The notes beneath the pieces were generated by a model. The model worked only from the letters and a program-made list of their open reading frames with translations, made no database searches and had not been told where the DNA came from. A stretch of 64,000 nt of DNA, from assembly GCF_000831385.1 (NCBI RefSeq), contig NZ_AP014548.1, positions 1,240,001 through 1,304,000 of the forward strand, given 5' to 3'. How positions within the stretch are numbered: position 1 is the stretch's first letter; the number at the start of each line of letters is the position of its first letter. This document shows positions 51,078 to 59,615 of this stretch, in pieces. The DNA comes from Nonlabens marinus S1-08 (GTDB lineage: Bacteria; Bacteroidota; Bacteroidia; Flavobacteriales; Flavobacteriaceae). The position numbers were made by a program, and so were the translations under genes.

Positions 51078-51680
51078 ATGGCCATCGTTAAATTGAACAA
51101 AAAAGCATCTTTGGGAACTGCTGTATTTTCAGCAGTTTCTTTAAAGCTTTGCTGTTGGGGACCTCTACTGTTGACAGGAGTTGCAGGTATGAGTGGTAGC
51201 TCGGTGTATTTCTCTTGGCTCATTGCCTTAAAACCTTATTTGTTGGCAATTGCTTTTTTGTCATTGGGAGTTGCTTTTTATCAAGTCTATAAAAAGAATA
51301 AGCTTGGTTGCGGCAACTGTGAAACTGATAAACCATCATTTTTTAAATCAAAAATCTATGTTTGGCTGGTTGCTGTGTTTGTGGTTACAATGACATTGGT
51401 TTCATATTACCCCCAAATATTTAATCAAACAGAAGGGAATGAAGTAGTGATTGCAAACCAAAGAGACATTCAATCTGTAAAGTTAGATATTGAAGGAATG
51501 GTATGTCAAAGCTGTGAAACAAACATAAATAATGCTGTGAATAAAATTGATGGTGTAATACAAATCAAAACATCCTTTGAAAAAGGTGTTTCAGTAATTG
51601 AATTTGATTCGAGCAAAACTAACATCAATAACATAAAGGAAGTGATTTTATCAAAGGGATATGTAATCAAAAAAAAGTAA
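51078..51680 (+). CDS. merTP: MerTP-like mercuric transport fusion (copy 2)
   Basis: 200 aa. It has the same architecture as copy 1 but a divergent sequence: helix-1 pair Cys25-Cys26 (KLCCWGP), a loop pair in GCGNC (near 78-81), and an HMA domain with GMVCQSC (Cys143, Cys146). The helix-1 Trp-Gly-Pro context differs from copy 1 (IPP), so substrate affinity may differ. It starts 2 nt after the thioredoxin-like gene stop and 2 nt before the next gene, in one operon. Confidence 0.88.
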   Translation: MAIVKLNKKASLGTAVFSAVSLKLCCWGPLLLTGVAGMSGSSVYFSWLIALKPYLLAIAFLSLGVAFYQVYKKNKLGCGNCETDKPSFFKSKIYVWLVAVFVVTMTLVSYYPQIFNQTEGNEVVIANQRDIQSVKLDIEGMVCQSCETNINNAVNKIDGVIQIKTSFEKGVSVIEFDSSKTNINNIKEVILSKGYVIKKK

Positions 51681-51682
51681 AA

Positions 51683-52456
51683 ATGAATAGACTGATAATG
51701 ATATTAATAGGTGTACTTGCAACAACATCGGTATTTGCCCAAGGTCCACCAATTTATACGGAAACACCAATTTTACTGGGTCTGGATGGCGGAGGAATGA
51801 GAACTTTTGGCAGGTTTATAGTAAAAGAAAATGCAACAGTTTATGTTCAACCTTTAGCAATACCTTATAATTTAGGAAGCAAAACTCAAATAGGAATTGC
51901 AGGAAGATTTATAAATATTAATGCTGATAATTTTGAATCTGTTTCTGGTTTTGGCGACCTTACTTTCTTCCTCAAACAGCAGCTTTATCAAAAAGATGGA
52001 AAAGCCAAGACATTTAGAATTATAGCAAAATTAGACCAAGTGTTTCCTACAGGAAAAACAAACAGTACACCATCAATTGGAAGTGATTCTTGGCAGTCAC
52101 AATTAAGTTTAGTAACGGGTTATGTAACCTTAAAATATGGCATTTACGGTCAGGTTGGTTATAATATAACGTCAAATGGATTACCAGATAATTTGATTTA
52201 CAATGCTGCTTTTGTTTATCCGCTTTTACCACAAAAATATCCACCAAATCAACTGAACTTGAATATTGGAATTAATGGAAATTTTTTTACTGATGTAAAT
52301 GGTAATACTGTTTTGGCTTCGGGTGGAATACAATGGATTACCAGTAAAACAGCATTGTTTGAAGCTGGTCTACAAATTCCAATAGTTGAAGAAGTACCTG
52401 AAGCTCAAAAAACAAACTATGTATTAACTCTTGGTACACGAATATTAATTTTTTAA
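51683..52456 (+). CDS. Secreted outer-membrane beta-barrel protein (transporter-like)
   Basis: 257 aa. The signal peptide ends SVFAQ (residue ~19). The rest is a strand-rich sequence with repeated aromatic-hydrophobic alternation, Gly-rich turns and a C-terminal LGTRILIF that fits an outer-membrane barrel end. It resembles the phenol-degradation/meta-pathway transporter-like group used in metal operons of Bacteroidetes, but the assignment is general. It probably brings the metal or a solute across the outer membrane to the MerTP proteins. Confidence 0.65.
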   Translation: MNRLIMILIGVLATTSVFAQGPPIYTETPILLGLDGGGMRTFGRFIVKENATVYVQPLAIPYNLGSKTQIGIAGRFININADNFESVSGFGDLTFFLKQQLYQKDGKAKTFRIIAKLDQVFPTGKTNSTPSIGSDSWQSQLSLVTGYVTLKYGIYGQVGYNITSNGLPDNLIYNAAFVYPLLPQKYPPNQLNLNIGINGNFFTDVNGNTVLASGGIQWITSKTALFEAGLQIPIVEEVPEAQKTNYVLTLGTRILIF

Positions 52457-52466
52457 AACCTTTATT

Positions 52467-52823
52467 ATGAAAACCTTATTAAGAACAGGAATAATTACAC
52501 TATTTGCATTCGCGACTTTTTTATTGTCTACTACAAATGTAAATGCACAGTCTAAAAGCGAAACAGACAAGACCTATATTAAAATAGAAGTTGACGGGCT
52601 TTCCTGTCCTTTTTGCGCCTATGGTTTAGAAAAAAAACTTGTGCAAGCAGGGTCTAAAGATGTGCTTATCGAATTAGAAGAAGGCGAAGCAACGATGAGT
52701 GTTTCAAAAGACCAACAACCAACTGAAGAAGAATTACAGAAAATCGTTAAAGACGCTGGTTTTACCCCTAAAGAAATAACTTTTTCTTCAACACCATTTA
52801 AGATGAAAAAAGATGAAAAATAA
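52467..52823 (+). CDS. Secreted HMA-domain protein (MerP-like)
   Basis: 118 aa with a signal peptide ending NVNAQ (near residue 28). The mature HMA fold carries DGLSCPFCAYG (Cys47, Cys50) with helix GLEKKLVQAG and final strand GFTPKEITF. It is periplasmic, unlike the cytosolic HMA domains of copA and MerTP. It overlaps the next gene by 11 nt, signalling translational coupling. It probably binds the metal in the periplasm and hands it to MerTP. Confidence 0.88.
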   Translation: MKTLLRTGIITLFAFATFLLSTTNVNAQSKSETDKTYIKIEVDGLSCPFCAYGLEKKLVQAGSKDVLIELEEGEATMSVSKDQQPTEEELQKIVKDAGFTPKEITFSSTPFKMKKDEK

Positions 52824-53652
52824 AGTTGTATTCATACTAATAGCAGCTTTTTTAGGAACGATATTTCTTTTTTCTTGTAGAGGAAAGCAAGAACAAAAGA
52901 CAGAAATTGGTGCGCAGTGGAAATTTGTAAAGAGTATCGATTTAAATAACGTTAACCCTATAGGTATTGTGGCGCAGGAAAATTTCTTGTGGCTTTCAGA
53001 TGTGGACAATAACCGTATCGTAAAAATTGACCTTGATGGAAAAATCATTGAGTCATTTGATGGTTTTCAACGTCCAATGCACATCGCGATTCAAAAAGAC
53101 AAAATCTATATTCCCGAATACACATCAGACAGCTTAAAAATTCTTGAAGATGGAAAGGTTTCAACCTATAAACTAAAGGAAAAGCCAGATGCTATTGCTG
53201 GTGTGAGCATTGATGGAAAAACTGCTGCCGTTGCTGATTTTTATAATAATCGAATCATTTTACAGCAAGATGATAAAGTAACGGTTATAGGAAAGGAAGG
53301 TCATAACGATGGCGAATTATACTATCCAACTGATATACAAATAAGCAATGATTTAATCTACGTTGCAGATGCTTATAACAATCGTGTTCAAGTCTTTGAT
53401 TTAAAAGGGAACTACGTTAGAATGATTGGATGGAAAGAAGGCATTAAGGTCGCAACAGGTGTAAAAGTAACAGGTTCACAAGTTCTTGTTGCCGATTTTG
53501 AAGGTAACCGAGTTTTGGTTTACGATTTAAACGGTAAACTTTTACAAATTCTTACTGAGAAATTCAATCACCCAACAGATATTGAAACTGCCAATGATAA
53601 AATGTATGTTGTAAATTATAAAGGAAGTTCAATTTCAGTCTTTGATAAATAA
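52813..53652 (+). CDS. NHL-repeat beta-propeller lipoprotein
   Basis: 279 aa with lipobox LFSC near residue 21. Successive NHL-type blades follow: WLSDVDNNRIVKIDLDGK, VADFYNNRIILQ, YVADAYNNRVQVFDLKGNY and VADFEGNRVLVYDLNGK, making about six blades. It is a periplasmic propeller anchored by lipid. Coupling to the HMA gene suggests a partner or scaffold for periplasmic metal transfer. It is an uncommon member of mer-like loci, and its role is unknown. Confidence 0.82.
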   Translation: MKNKVVFILIAAFLGTIFLFSCRGKQEQKTEIGAQWKFVKSIDLNNVNPIGIVAQENFLWLSDVDNNRIVKIDLDGKIIESFDGFQRPMHIAIQKDKIYIPEYTSDSLKILEDGKVSTYKLKEKPDAIAGVSIDGKTAAVADFYNNRIILQQDDKVTVIGKEGHNDGELYYPTDIQISNDLIYVADAYNNRVQVFDLKGNYVRMIGWKEGIKVATGVKVTGSQVLVADFEGNRVLVYDLNGKLLQILTEKFNHPTDIETANDKMYVVNYKGSSISVFDK

Positions 53653-53676
53653 TTTGCCTATTAAAATATAATCTAT

Positions 53677-54339
53677 TTATTTCCGCTTATCCCCAGCCTT
53701 TGTATCAAAAGCAATCAAATTAAAGAGCTCTCGCATTCTACTTCGGACACGGTTACCATAACGCACTTCCAATTCTTCGGCATTAAGGTTGGTCGTGGCG
53801 TGGGTCTTAACTTTGCGTTTCGTGTCAAGATAGAGTTCATATCGAGATAAGAGCACTTCGCCCATCACATTCAGATCCTTTCCGTAGAACCTACCAGAAG
53901 GTTCCACGCCTAAATCGTCAAAACAATAGAATTTGGTGTTACCATATTCCTCAACTGTTTTAAATCCTAAATGGTTGAAGCTAAATGTTACGTTGCGGCA
54001 GGGAATCATTTCATAAGGGCGTTGCAAGGGAACCAAATGGCGTAATAATTTCATCAAACTGGTCTTTCCACAACCTACCGGTCCAGAAAGTAAAATGCCT
54101 TTGTCAATATCAATTCCGTAGGTATTACAATTTTCCTTGTCCTTGATGAAGTAAGAACAGAGCTTCAGTAGAATATCCTTATCCTCATCGTAAATTCTAA
54201 ACTTTTTACCAAACAATAGTTTGCCTTTGGCATTCAGGTAAATCAGAATTTTTGGAAAATCGTATAGGACGCTTTTGCCATCAAATTTTCCCAGCGAATA
54301 TTCCACGCCACCTTCGATAATTTTAGAGGGGTTGTCCAT
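53677..54339 (-). CDS. DnaC/IstB-like AAA ATPase
   Basis: 220 aa from ATG 54339; a longer frame reading back to 54558 lies inside the neighbouring gene. Walker A GPVGCGKT is at 86-93, Walker B FYCFDDLG at 137-144, and there is an arginine-finger-like region RVRSRMREL near the end. The short ATPase layout fits DnaC-type helicase loaders or IstB-like regulators of mobile elements. It overlaps the upstream gene by 17 nt, so the two form an operon with the HTH gene at 55079. Likely role: replication of the excised ICE. Confidence 0.85.
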   Translation of the reverse strand: MDNPSKIIEGGVEYSLGKFDGKSVLYDFPKILIYLNAKGKLLFGKKFRIYDEDKDILLKLCSYFIKDKENCNTYGIDIDKGILLSGPVGCGKTSLMKLLRHLVPLQRPYEMIPCRNVTFSFNHLGFKTVEEYGNTKFYCFDDLGVEPSGRFYGKDLNVMGEVLLSRYELYLDTKRKVKTHATTNLNAEELEVRYGNRVRSRMRELFNLIAFDTKAGDKRK

Positions 54340-55075
54340 AGTCTTTGTTTTTAGTGGTTCGCAAGTTGTCCTTGATTTGGGACACTTCTTTTTTGTTTGA
54401 TTTGTTTTCTTCTTCGAAAAGCTCAGTTCTATCCATCCAGTTTGTGGCCAATGAGCGCCAATCCCGTATCGGTTTTCCGTCGCTCGTTTTCCATTCTCTG
54501 TCTGCGTAATAGGCGTAGAATTTTTTTCCTTCATCAGCATCAAAACCTTTTTCTTCAAAAAATAAAATAACGGCCTGCCTGCCCTTTGGCTGTTTTATAT
54601 TGTTTTCTTGTTTGTTATTGTTTGTATTAGATACCAATACTTGTCCATCTATGGGACGGTGTTGGTACACAACTTGTCCGTTTTTGGGATGGTGGTGTCC
54701 CTCAAGCGGTACACCTCTGGGGTGGTACTGTTCCGCAAGCTGTTCTAAAATGGGATTGTACTGTCCCACAACTGGTTCATCACTTGTCCCAATAATGGCC
54801 ATCTTGATTTTGCTGCCTTTGTATGGATTGTTTGATGGGAAATAGGATAGGTACTGCCAAGAATCTAATTCCACAATGCATCTATGGTATGTTGATTTTG
54901 AACCAATCTTGGCAACGCGCATCAGTTCCCTTCGGTTTACATAGAATTCGTTCATAAACCGAGAGCTGTTCCATTCTTGGAACAGCGCCATATACAAACT
55001 GATATGGGTAGGATTTAGGCGGTCATCAAAATAGAAGGTTGAAAAAGCCGCATTAAGTAGCTTTATATAGTTCAT
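54323..55075 (-). CDS. Replication-associated protein with DnaD-like features
   Basis: 250 aa. The N-terminal part (MNYIKLLNAAFSTFYFDD, LNPTHISLYMALFQEWN) has a winged-helix-like start as in replication initiation proteins, the middle is low-complexity (His, Gln, Asn, Pro), and the C-terminus carries GRQAVILFFEEKGFDADEGKKFYAYYADREW, a conserved C-terminal motif of such ICE proteins. It overlaps the ATPase gene and abuts the HTH gene. The DnaD or primase-like role is inferred from context and weak similarity. Confidence 0.65.
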   Translation of the reverse strand: MNYIKLLNAAFSTFYFDDRLNPTHISLYMALFQEWNSSRFMNEFYVNRRELMRVAKIGSKSTYHRCIVELDSWQYLSYFPSNNPYKGSKIKMAIIGTSDEPVVGQYNPILEQLAEQYHPRGVPLEGHHHPKNGQVVYQHRPIDGQVLVSNTNNNKQENNIKQPKGRQAVILFFEEKGFDADEGKKFYAYYADREWKTSDGKPIRDWRSLATNWMDRTELFEEENKSNKKEVSQIKDNLRTTKNKDYGQPL

Positions 55076-55078
55076 CGC

Positions 55079-55363
55079 TTAAGAATTTAGACCGTGATGC
55101 ACACGGTTGGCATCCATCACTTTTTGTATTTCCTCTGTATCGTAATAGATAATCCCACCTACTTTGGTATAAGGCAAGGTGCCATTAATACGAAGATTTT
55201 GCAAAGTGCCCGGACTGACTTGCAATAAGTCCATAACCTCAGAAGATTTGAGGTATTTTTTTAGTTTCCCGCTGGCTTGTCTGGTAAGTAGTTTTTTGAT
55301 GTCATCGAGCAATTCCATTTTGAATTCCCGAAGGTCGTCTGTGGTAATAATACTTGTCGGCAT
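55079..55363 (-). CDS. Helix-turn-helix protein, excisionase-like
   Basis: 94 aa. A basic N-terminal coil (about 1-35, LREFKMELLDDIKKLLTRQ) is followed by a MerR-type winged HTH: YLKSSEVMDLLQVSPGTLQNLRINGTLPYTKVGG. This is the layout of excisionase (Xis)-like or plasmid HTH_17 proteins. It is 3 bp upstream of the replication-like gene and downstream of a repeat-containing spacer that could be its binding region. Excision control is inferred. Confidence 0.8.
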   Translation of the reverse strand: MPTSIITTDDLREFKMELLDDIKKLLTRQASGKLKKYLKSSEVMDLLQVSPGTLQNLRINGTLPYTKVGGIIYYDTEEIQKVMDANRVHHGLNS

Positions 55364-55708
55364 AATAGAACGGTTTTAATAGAAAGGGACTATCTGGGTT
55401 CATACTTTTAATTGATAGCCCCTGACCTGATTTAGCTCACGCACTAAAATATTTTAATAAATAAGTGTTCGTGAATCTGTCGATTTGACTTTCGTTCTAC
55501 AAATTTGAATAGATTTATTGAATTTTATTCCCAAGTTGCACCCAAGTTGGGTGATTTTATATGCTCATTTTCAATGGTTTAAATTGGTTTGATTTAGGGG
55601 TCGTTCTTTAAATCATCTATGTCAAATGATGATAACTAAAATTAATTTTATTTTTTCCCAAGTCATACCCAAGTAGGGTAAAAATTTAACATTCTCTACG
55701 AAAGAAGA
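55364..55708. other. Repeat-bearing regulatory spacer between rteC and the HTH gene
   Basis: 345 bp without a gene. Two copies of a 25-bp sequence lie at 55528-55552 and 55655-55679 (21 of 25 positions identical). Each contains two direct CCCAAGT units 11 bp apart, and the second unit also forms ACCCAAnTnGGGT-like half-inverted symmetry. The repeats suggest binding sites for the HTH or RteC protein, or integrase arm sites. AT-rich elsewhere. Confidence 0.6.
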
Positions 55709-56560
55709 TTACCCGTCCGTTTCTTCCATTCGCCTTAACAATGTTGCTTTTAGTCTATCTATAAATTTTGTTTGGTCAATTTTCCGTTCTCTTATTTCAA
55801 GAAAGGTTCTATATACGTTTCCAAGATTAAGGTCAAAAATCTCTTCGCAAGCTGATGCCATTTCTTTAATTCCAGCTGTACCACTTTTAATTGCACCAGA
55901 TGCTTGTAGGGCATAAATCAATTCAATCAAATCTGTTTTTGAAGCTGTCCAGCCTAATCGTTCACCGTTTGATAAAGTATTTAGTTTGTTTGGTATGCCA
56001 TAGGATAAGCCTCTCAAATTGTGCAATTCTTCAACATAATGACTTATAAGCAGGTCATAGGCCATAATTTTAGCAATTGCATTATCGTGGCTTGTTGAAA
56101 ATTCCGCATCTGTATAAAAATGAGAGGTATTAGAAACCAAACTTATTTTGTCGTTTCCTCTTAGAAAATAAAATTCATCCAAAAGCTCAGAGTCCTCTCT
56201 ATAGTATTTTATAAAATCGATATTGCGTCTATTGCTTTCTTGTAAACTATTTATCTCTGAATCAATAAATTCCTGTTGAGATTTTATGGTTCCAGCAGGT
56301 CTATTTATTAAGAAGTTATATAGTTTCACATAAAATTTCAATCTACTATAAACATAGGGTTTGTGTTTTTTAAAAAAGATTATTTCGTTTTTTTGATTGA
56401 TGAATTCATTTTCCCTGACACATACACGTAATTTCTGCAAGTATTTTCTTGAAATCGAAATTCCTTTTTCTACATTGTTAAAATCGCTAAGATTAGATTC
56501 TTCAATTGTTTGTATTTCTTCTTTATATTTATTTAAAATCTTATTTACTTTTTTTCTCAA
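55709..56560 (-). CDS. rteC: RteC-domain protein
   Basis: 283 aa, matching the RteC family of CTnDOT: a long N-terminal helical part (KEEIQTIEESNLSDFNNVEKGIS), the KYYREDSELLDEFYFLRG region, and the C-terminal helices ending RTFLEIRERKIDQTKFIDRLKATLLRRM. In CTnDOT, RteC activates excision genes downstream of tetracycline-linked RteA/RteB signalling. RteA and RteB are absent here, so its trigger is unknown. It marks the minus-strand control end of the ICE backbone. Confidence 0.88.
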   Translation of the reverse strand: MRKKVNKILNKYKEEIQTIEESNLSDFNNVEKGISISRKYLQKLRVCVRENEFINQKNEIIFFKKHKPYVYSRLKFYVKLYNFLINRPAGTIKSQQEFIDSEINSLQESNRRNIDFIKYYREDSELLDEFYFLRGNDKISLVSNTSHFYTDAEFSTSHDNAIAKIMAYDLLISHYVEELHNLRGLSYGIPNKLNTLSNGERLGWTASKTDLIELIYALQASGAIKSGTAGIKEMASACEEIFDLNLGNVYRTFLEIRERKIDQTKFIDRLKATLLRRMEETDG

Positions 56561-56663
56561 TTTTTTAATGGTTTTAATTAATTATCAAACCCATCTCAAA
56601 ATTATAATTCGGGATTAAAAATCAATAGATTATACAATCATCTCTCTCAATACTTTTACTGTT

Positions 56664-57485
56664 TCACGCTAGACCAACATCCAATGCCATCATTATAATG
56701 AAACCGCCTATAAAACCCATTGTAGCAATATCAGTATAGTTATCCCGTTGTGTTTCTGGAATTACCTCTTCAATTACCACAAAAATCATTGCACCCGCAG
56801 CAAAAGAGAGAGCATAAGGCAAAATGGGCTGAAAGGTTGAAACTGCCCAGGCCCCTATAACAGCAGCAAATGGTTCTACAATGGCAGAAGCTTGCCCAAA
56901 CATAAAGCTTTTTCGTCGGCTTAATCCCTGTCTTCTTAATGGCATAGCAACAGCAAAGCCTTCAGGAAAATTTTGCAGGCCTATACCTAATGCTAAAGCT
57001 ACTGCACCCCCAATACTTGCACCTTCAAACCCAGCAGAGACCCCACCAAACAGTACACCAATTGCTAGGCCCTCAGGTATATTATGCATCGTTATTGCTA
57101 ATGTTAAAAGCGTAGTTCTGCGCCAAGATGTTTGTAAACCTTCTTTTTCACTTTCTTTAAAATTGATGTGCAAATGAGGAAGAATTTTATCTAATCCAAA
57201 AATAAAAAGTGAACCTAAAAAGAATCCAATTGCTGAAGGCCATACCTTAACGAACCCTTCTCCGGGACTCATTTCAATTCCTGGTGCCAACAAGCTCCAA
57301 AAACTTGCGGCTACCATTACACCTCCAGTAAATCCTAACATTCCATCCAAAATTGCACGATTCATACCTTTAAATAAAAAAACCAGCGAAGCACCAGCCG
57401 TGGTTAATCCCCACGTAAATAAGGTTGCATAGAGTGCTGCTACAATGGGGTTGATAGATTCAAAATAATCTATTATATATTCCAT
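56664..57485 (-). CDS. ZIP family metal transporter
   Basis: 273 aa with eight predicted membrane helices. The conserved ZIP histidine motif HNIPEGLAIG lies in helix IV, near residue 135, and the matching NFPEGFAVAMP motif in helix V near 170. They line the transport route for Zn(II) or Fe(II)/Mn(II) into the cytosol. It follows the DtxR gene immediately (stop TAA, then ATG), so the regulator and transporter form an operon. Direction is import by family convention. Confidence 0.9.
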   Translation of the reverse strand: MEYIIDYFESINPIVAALYATLFTWGLTTAGASLVFLFKGMNRAILDGMLGFTGGVMVAASFWSLLAPGIEMSPGEGFVKVWPSAIGFFLGSLFIFGLDKILPHLHINFKESEKEGLQTSWRRTTLLTLAITMHNIPEGLAIGVLFGGVSAGFEGASIGGAVALALGIGLQNFPEGFAVAMPLRRQGLSRRKSFMFGQASAIVEPFAAVIGAWAVSTFQPILPYALSFAAGAMIFVVIEEVIPETQRDNYTDIATMGFIGGFIIMMALDVGLA

Positions 57486-58142
57486 TTAATGTTTGATATT
57501 AATGTATAGGTTATACGCAATTTGATGTGATATATGAAAACTTTTGCCCGAAATGGAAATGTCCATTGATTTGTCGAATTCTTCTTTGCTCAATACTTTA
57601 ATTGTACTACCCAAGGCAATTTTATATTTGTCCAAAAACCTGAAAAAAGCTGTTGAAGAATCTCCTAAACCAACACAAACCCCAACATTACCAATAGGTA
57701 ATTCGCTTAAACGTATTTTTTCTTGTTTTTCATACGAACCATCCCGTTTGGGTATAGTGTCGCCGTGAGGGTCAACTTTTGGAAAACCTAGAAATTCATC
57801 AAGCTTATTAATTAATTTTTCGCTATTTATATGTTCTAATTGTTCTGCAATTTCGTGAACCTCGTCCCAATTAAATTTGAGCTTTTCAACCATAAATGTT
57901 TCCCACAATCTATGTTTTCTCACAATCTGAAGTGCTCTTTTTTTCCCTTTCGTTGTTAAAAAAGTTCCTTTATATTTTTTGTGATTGACCAAACCTTTCT
58001 TTGATAACTTCTTAATCATATCAGTTACAGAGGACGGCCTTGTGTTCATCCGCTTTGCAATTTCATTTGTCGATGCGATTTTAATTCCCTCTTCGCTTAA
58101 ATGAAAAATAGCTTTTATATGGTTCTCTTCCGAGTTGGTCAT
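57486..58142 (-). CDS. DtxR/MntR-type metal-dependent transcriptional regulator
   Basis: 218 aa. The N-terminal winged helix (KAIFHLSEEGIKIASTNEIAKRMNTRPSSVTDMIKKLSKKG) and the dimerisation helices with HRLWETFMVEKL and HEIAEQLEH match MntR/DtxR. His and Glu ligands lie in HEIAEQLEH. The C-terminal ~70 residues look like an FeoA/SH3-like domain. Presumably it senses Mn(II) or Fe(II) and represses the coupled ZIP gene. No clear operator was found upstream. Confidence 0.9.
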   Translation of the reverse strand: MTNSEENHIKAIFHLSEEGIKIASTNEIAKRMNTRPSSVTDMIKKLSKKGLVNHKKYKGTFLTTKGKKRALQIVRKHRLWETFMVEKLKFNWDEVHEIAEQLEHINSEKLINKLDEFLGFPKVDPHGDTIPKRDGSYEKQEKIRLSELPIGNVGVCVGLGDSSTAFFRFLDKYKIALGSTIKVLSKEEFDKSMDISISGKSFHISHQIAYNLYINIKH

Positions 58143-58245
58143 TTTAATAGTTATTTTAAGCCATTTATTTTAAATCAATTAACAATTAAACTATGTATAA
58201 TGCGAAACATAACCCATTGATATTTAGATATAGATTATGTTTTAT

Positions 58246-58404
58246 TTAATGATGATGGTTGATAAGAACAAAAAAGTAAAAAAGAATGGCAGCGGCAAAT
58301 ACAGCGATTAAAGCAAAAATTCCTATAATTTTCTCTTTTTTACTAATATTGCTTTTAGATTTCTTTTTTTTCTTCTTTCTTCTTTCTCTTCTTTTAATGG
58401 ACAT
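58246..58404 (-). CDS. Tiny basic-head, His-tail membrane protein (52 aa)
   Basis: 52 aa read from ATG 58404 to TAA 58246. A very basic N-terminal block (KRRERRKKKKKKSKS) precedes one membrane helix (GIFALIAVFAAAILFYFFVLI) and the terminus NHHH. Positive-inside orientation puts the His tail in the periplasm, where it could bind Zn or a similar ion. It lies just upstream of the DtxR-ZIP operon on the same strand. The frame is clean although it is a low-complexity sequence. Confidence 0.6.
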   Translation of the reverse strand: MSIKRRERRKKKKKKSKSNISKKEKIIGIFALIAVFAAAILFYFFVLINHHH

Positions 58405-58428
58405 AAGTATTTTAATTTTTTTTGTTAT

Positions 58429-58605
58429 TTATCCTCCTAAATCATAAAACCACTCTTCAGCTCGCACGATTGCTTCCGTTATAGCCTTTTCTTTAGAAAA
58501 ATGATCCTGTTCAATTAATTTATTCGCAATTTCTATAGCTTTTTCTCTTACAGTTGGATTGAGTTTATCCAAATCTGTTTTAAAGTCTTCAAACATCCAG
58601 TCCAT
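58429..58605 (-). CDS. Small acidic helical protein (58 aa)
   Basis: 58 aa from ATG 58605 to TAA 58429: MDWMFEDFKTDLDKLNPTVR, then a helical stretch (EKAIEIANKLIEQDHFSKEKAITEAIVRAEEWFYD) ending LGG. Two repeated helices, each starting with a KAI or EKAI segment, suggest a two-helix hairpin. It resembles DUF2188-like small proteins (KAIxRAxEW) but the match is partial. It belongs to a group of three tiny minus-strand genes between DtxR and CDF; function unknown. Confidence 0.65.
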   Translation of the reverse strand: MDWMFEDFKTDLDKLNPTVREKAIEIANKLIEQDHFSKEKAITEAIVRAEEWFYDLGG

Positions 58606-58635
58606 CTGATTATTGAATTGTTTTAGTTAAAATGA

Positions 58636-58809
58636 TTAATTTTTTCTAATTCCCATCTCTGCTTTTACAATGCCGCGTTCAGGGGCTTCCTCCTTGGAAC
58701 ATTGGTTTGTTGTATAATATTCTTCAGCATACTTTACGACCAATTTGTGGATGTTTCCATCCAGCATATTGAGCCTCATCGAGCAATCTTTAAAAAGTTC
58801 CTTTTTCAT
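58636..58809 (-). CDS. Small hypothetical protein (57 aa)
   Basis: 57 aa from ATG 58809 to TAA 58636: MKKELFKDCSMRLNMLDGNI, then HKLVVKYAEEYYTTNQCSKEEAPERG and a basic end. It contains two cysteines (Cys9 and Cys38) and no membrane segment. It lies 30 bp upstream of the 58-aa gene on the same strand, so both may be one unit. No family is recognised. Confidence 0.55.
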   Translation of the reverse strand: MKKELFKDCSMRLNMLDGNIHKLVVKYAEEYYTTNQCSKEEAPERGIVKAEMGIRKN

Positions 58810-58897
58810 CTATCAAAAAAGTTTCAACACGAAAAAAACCATTACCAGCAAACTGGTGCGATACACTTAGAGTTCTTCTTTCCATTTTGGTCTTTTT

Positions 58898-59530
58898 TTA
58901 CTCGGCGTTATAGTTTATATCTTTAGCTTTATTGTATGCTTCCCAACCTTCTTTTGCCGCATAGGGCACAATTAATAACGCTGCAACAGGGTCTGCCCAC
59001 CACCAGCCCAGCCAATTGACCAATAGCAATCCAGCAAGTACCACTACGGTTTGATATAGGCAAATAAAAGTGTCTTTGGCATCGGCCAGCAATGCTGGAC
59101 TGTCAAGTTTATTCCCATATTTCCTTTTGTAATAGATTAAAATAGGATTAACTACCAATGAAACAAGCAAAATAATTAACCCCAAAGTACTCCAATTTGA
59201 TGTTTCTTGATTGATGAGCTTTGTGATTGAATCGTAGGAAATGAAAAGGCATACCAACGTAAAGGATGCCGCAATAACATACAATGTGATTTTCTTTCGG
59301 CGCTTTACCTTTTCCTCATCCATACCTTTGAGTTCACCGTGAAGGCGCCAGCCTAATGTTGCTGCGCTAATTACTTCTATGGTGCTGTCCAATGCCCAGC
59401 CAATAAGTGCCGAACTGTTTGCTGTGATTCCCGCAATTAGCGAAATGACCACTTCAGTAACGTCATAAATGACGTTCCATACTTGAAGTGTCCTTGCTTC
59501 TTTAAGATTCTTTTTTCTCGATTTTTCCAT
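58898..59530 (-). CDS. Cation transporter of the CDF type
   Basis: 210 aa with four to five membrane helices: near 22-45 (VISLIAGITANSSALIGWALDS), 85-103, 120-138, 155-177 and 180-190. The GWALDSTIEV segment in helix 2 and ALLADAKDTFIC in helix 5 correspond to the two metal-site motifs of cation diffusion facilitators. It lacks the C-terminal cytoplasmic domain. Substrate is probably Zn(II), Cd(II), Co(II) or Fe(II). It is a compact member next to the full HMA-CDF gene at 59616. Confidence 0.85.
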   Translation of the reverse strand: MEKSRKKNLKEARTLQVWNVIYDVTEVVISLIAGITANSSALIGWALDSTIEVISAATLGWRLHGELKGMDEEKVKRRKKITLYVIAASFTLVCLFISYDSITKLINQETSNWSTLGLIILLVSLVVNPILIYYKRKYGNKLDSPALLADAKDTFICLYQTVVVLAGLLLVNWLGWWWADPVAALLIVPYAAKEGWEAYNKAKDINYNAE

Positions 59531-59615
59531 TAATAATTTTAGTGTTTAGCTTGGGTTTTTAATTCCGACCTGTTGAATGTTCATCAGTTTATGCATTGCA
59601 AATGTTTTATTTAAA

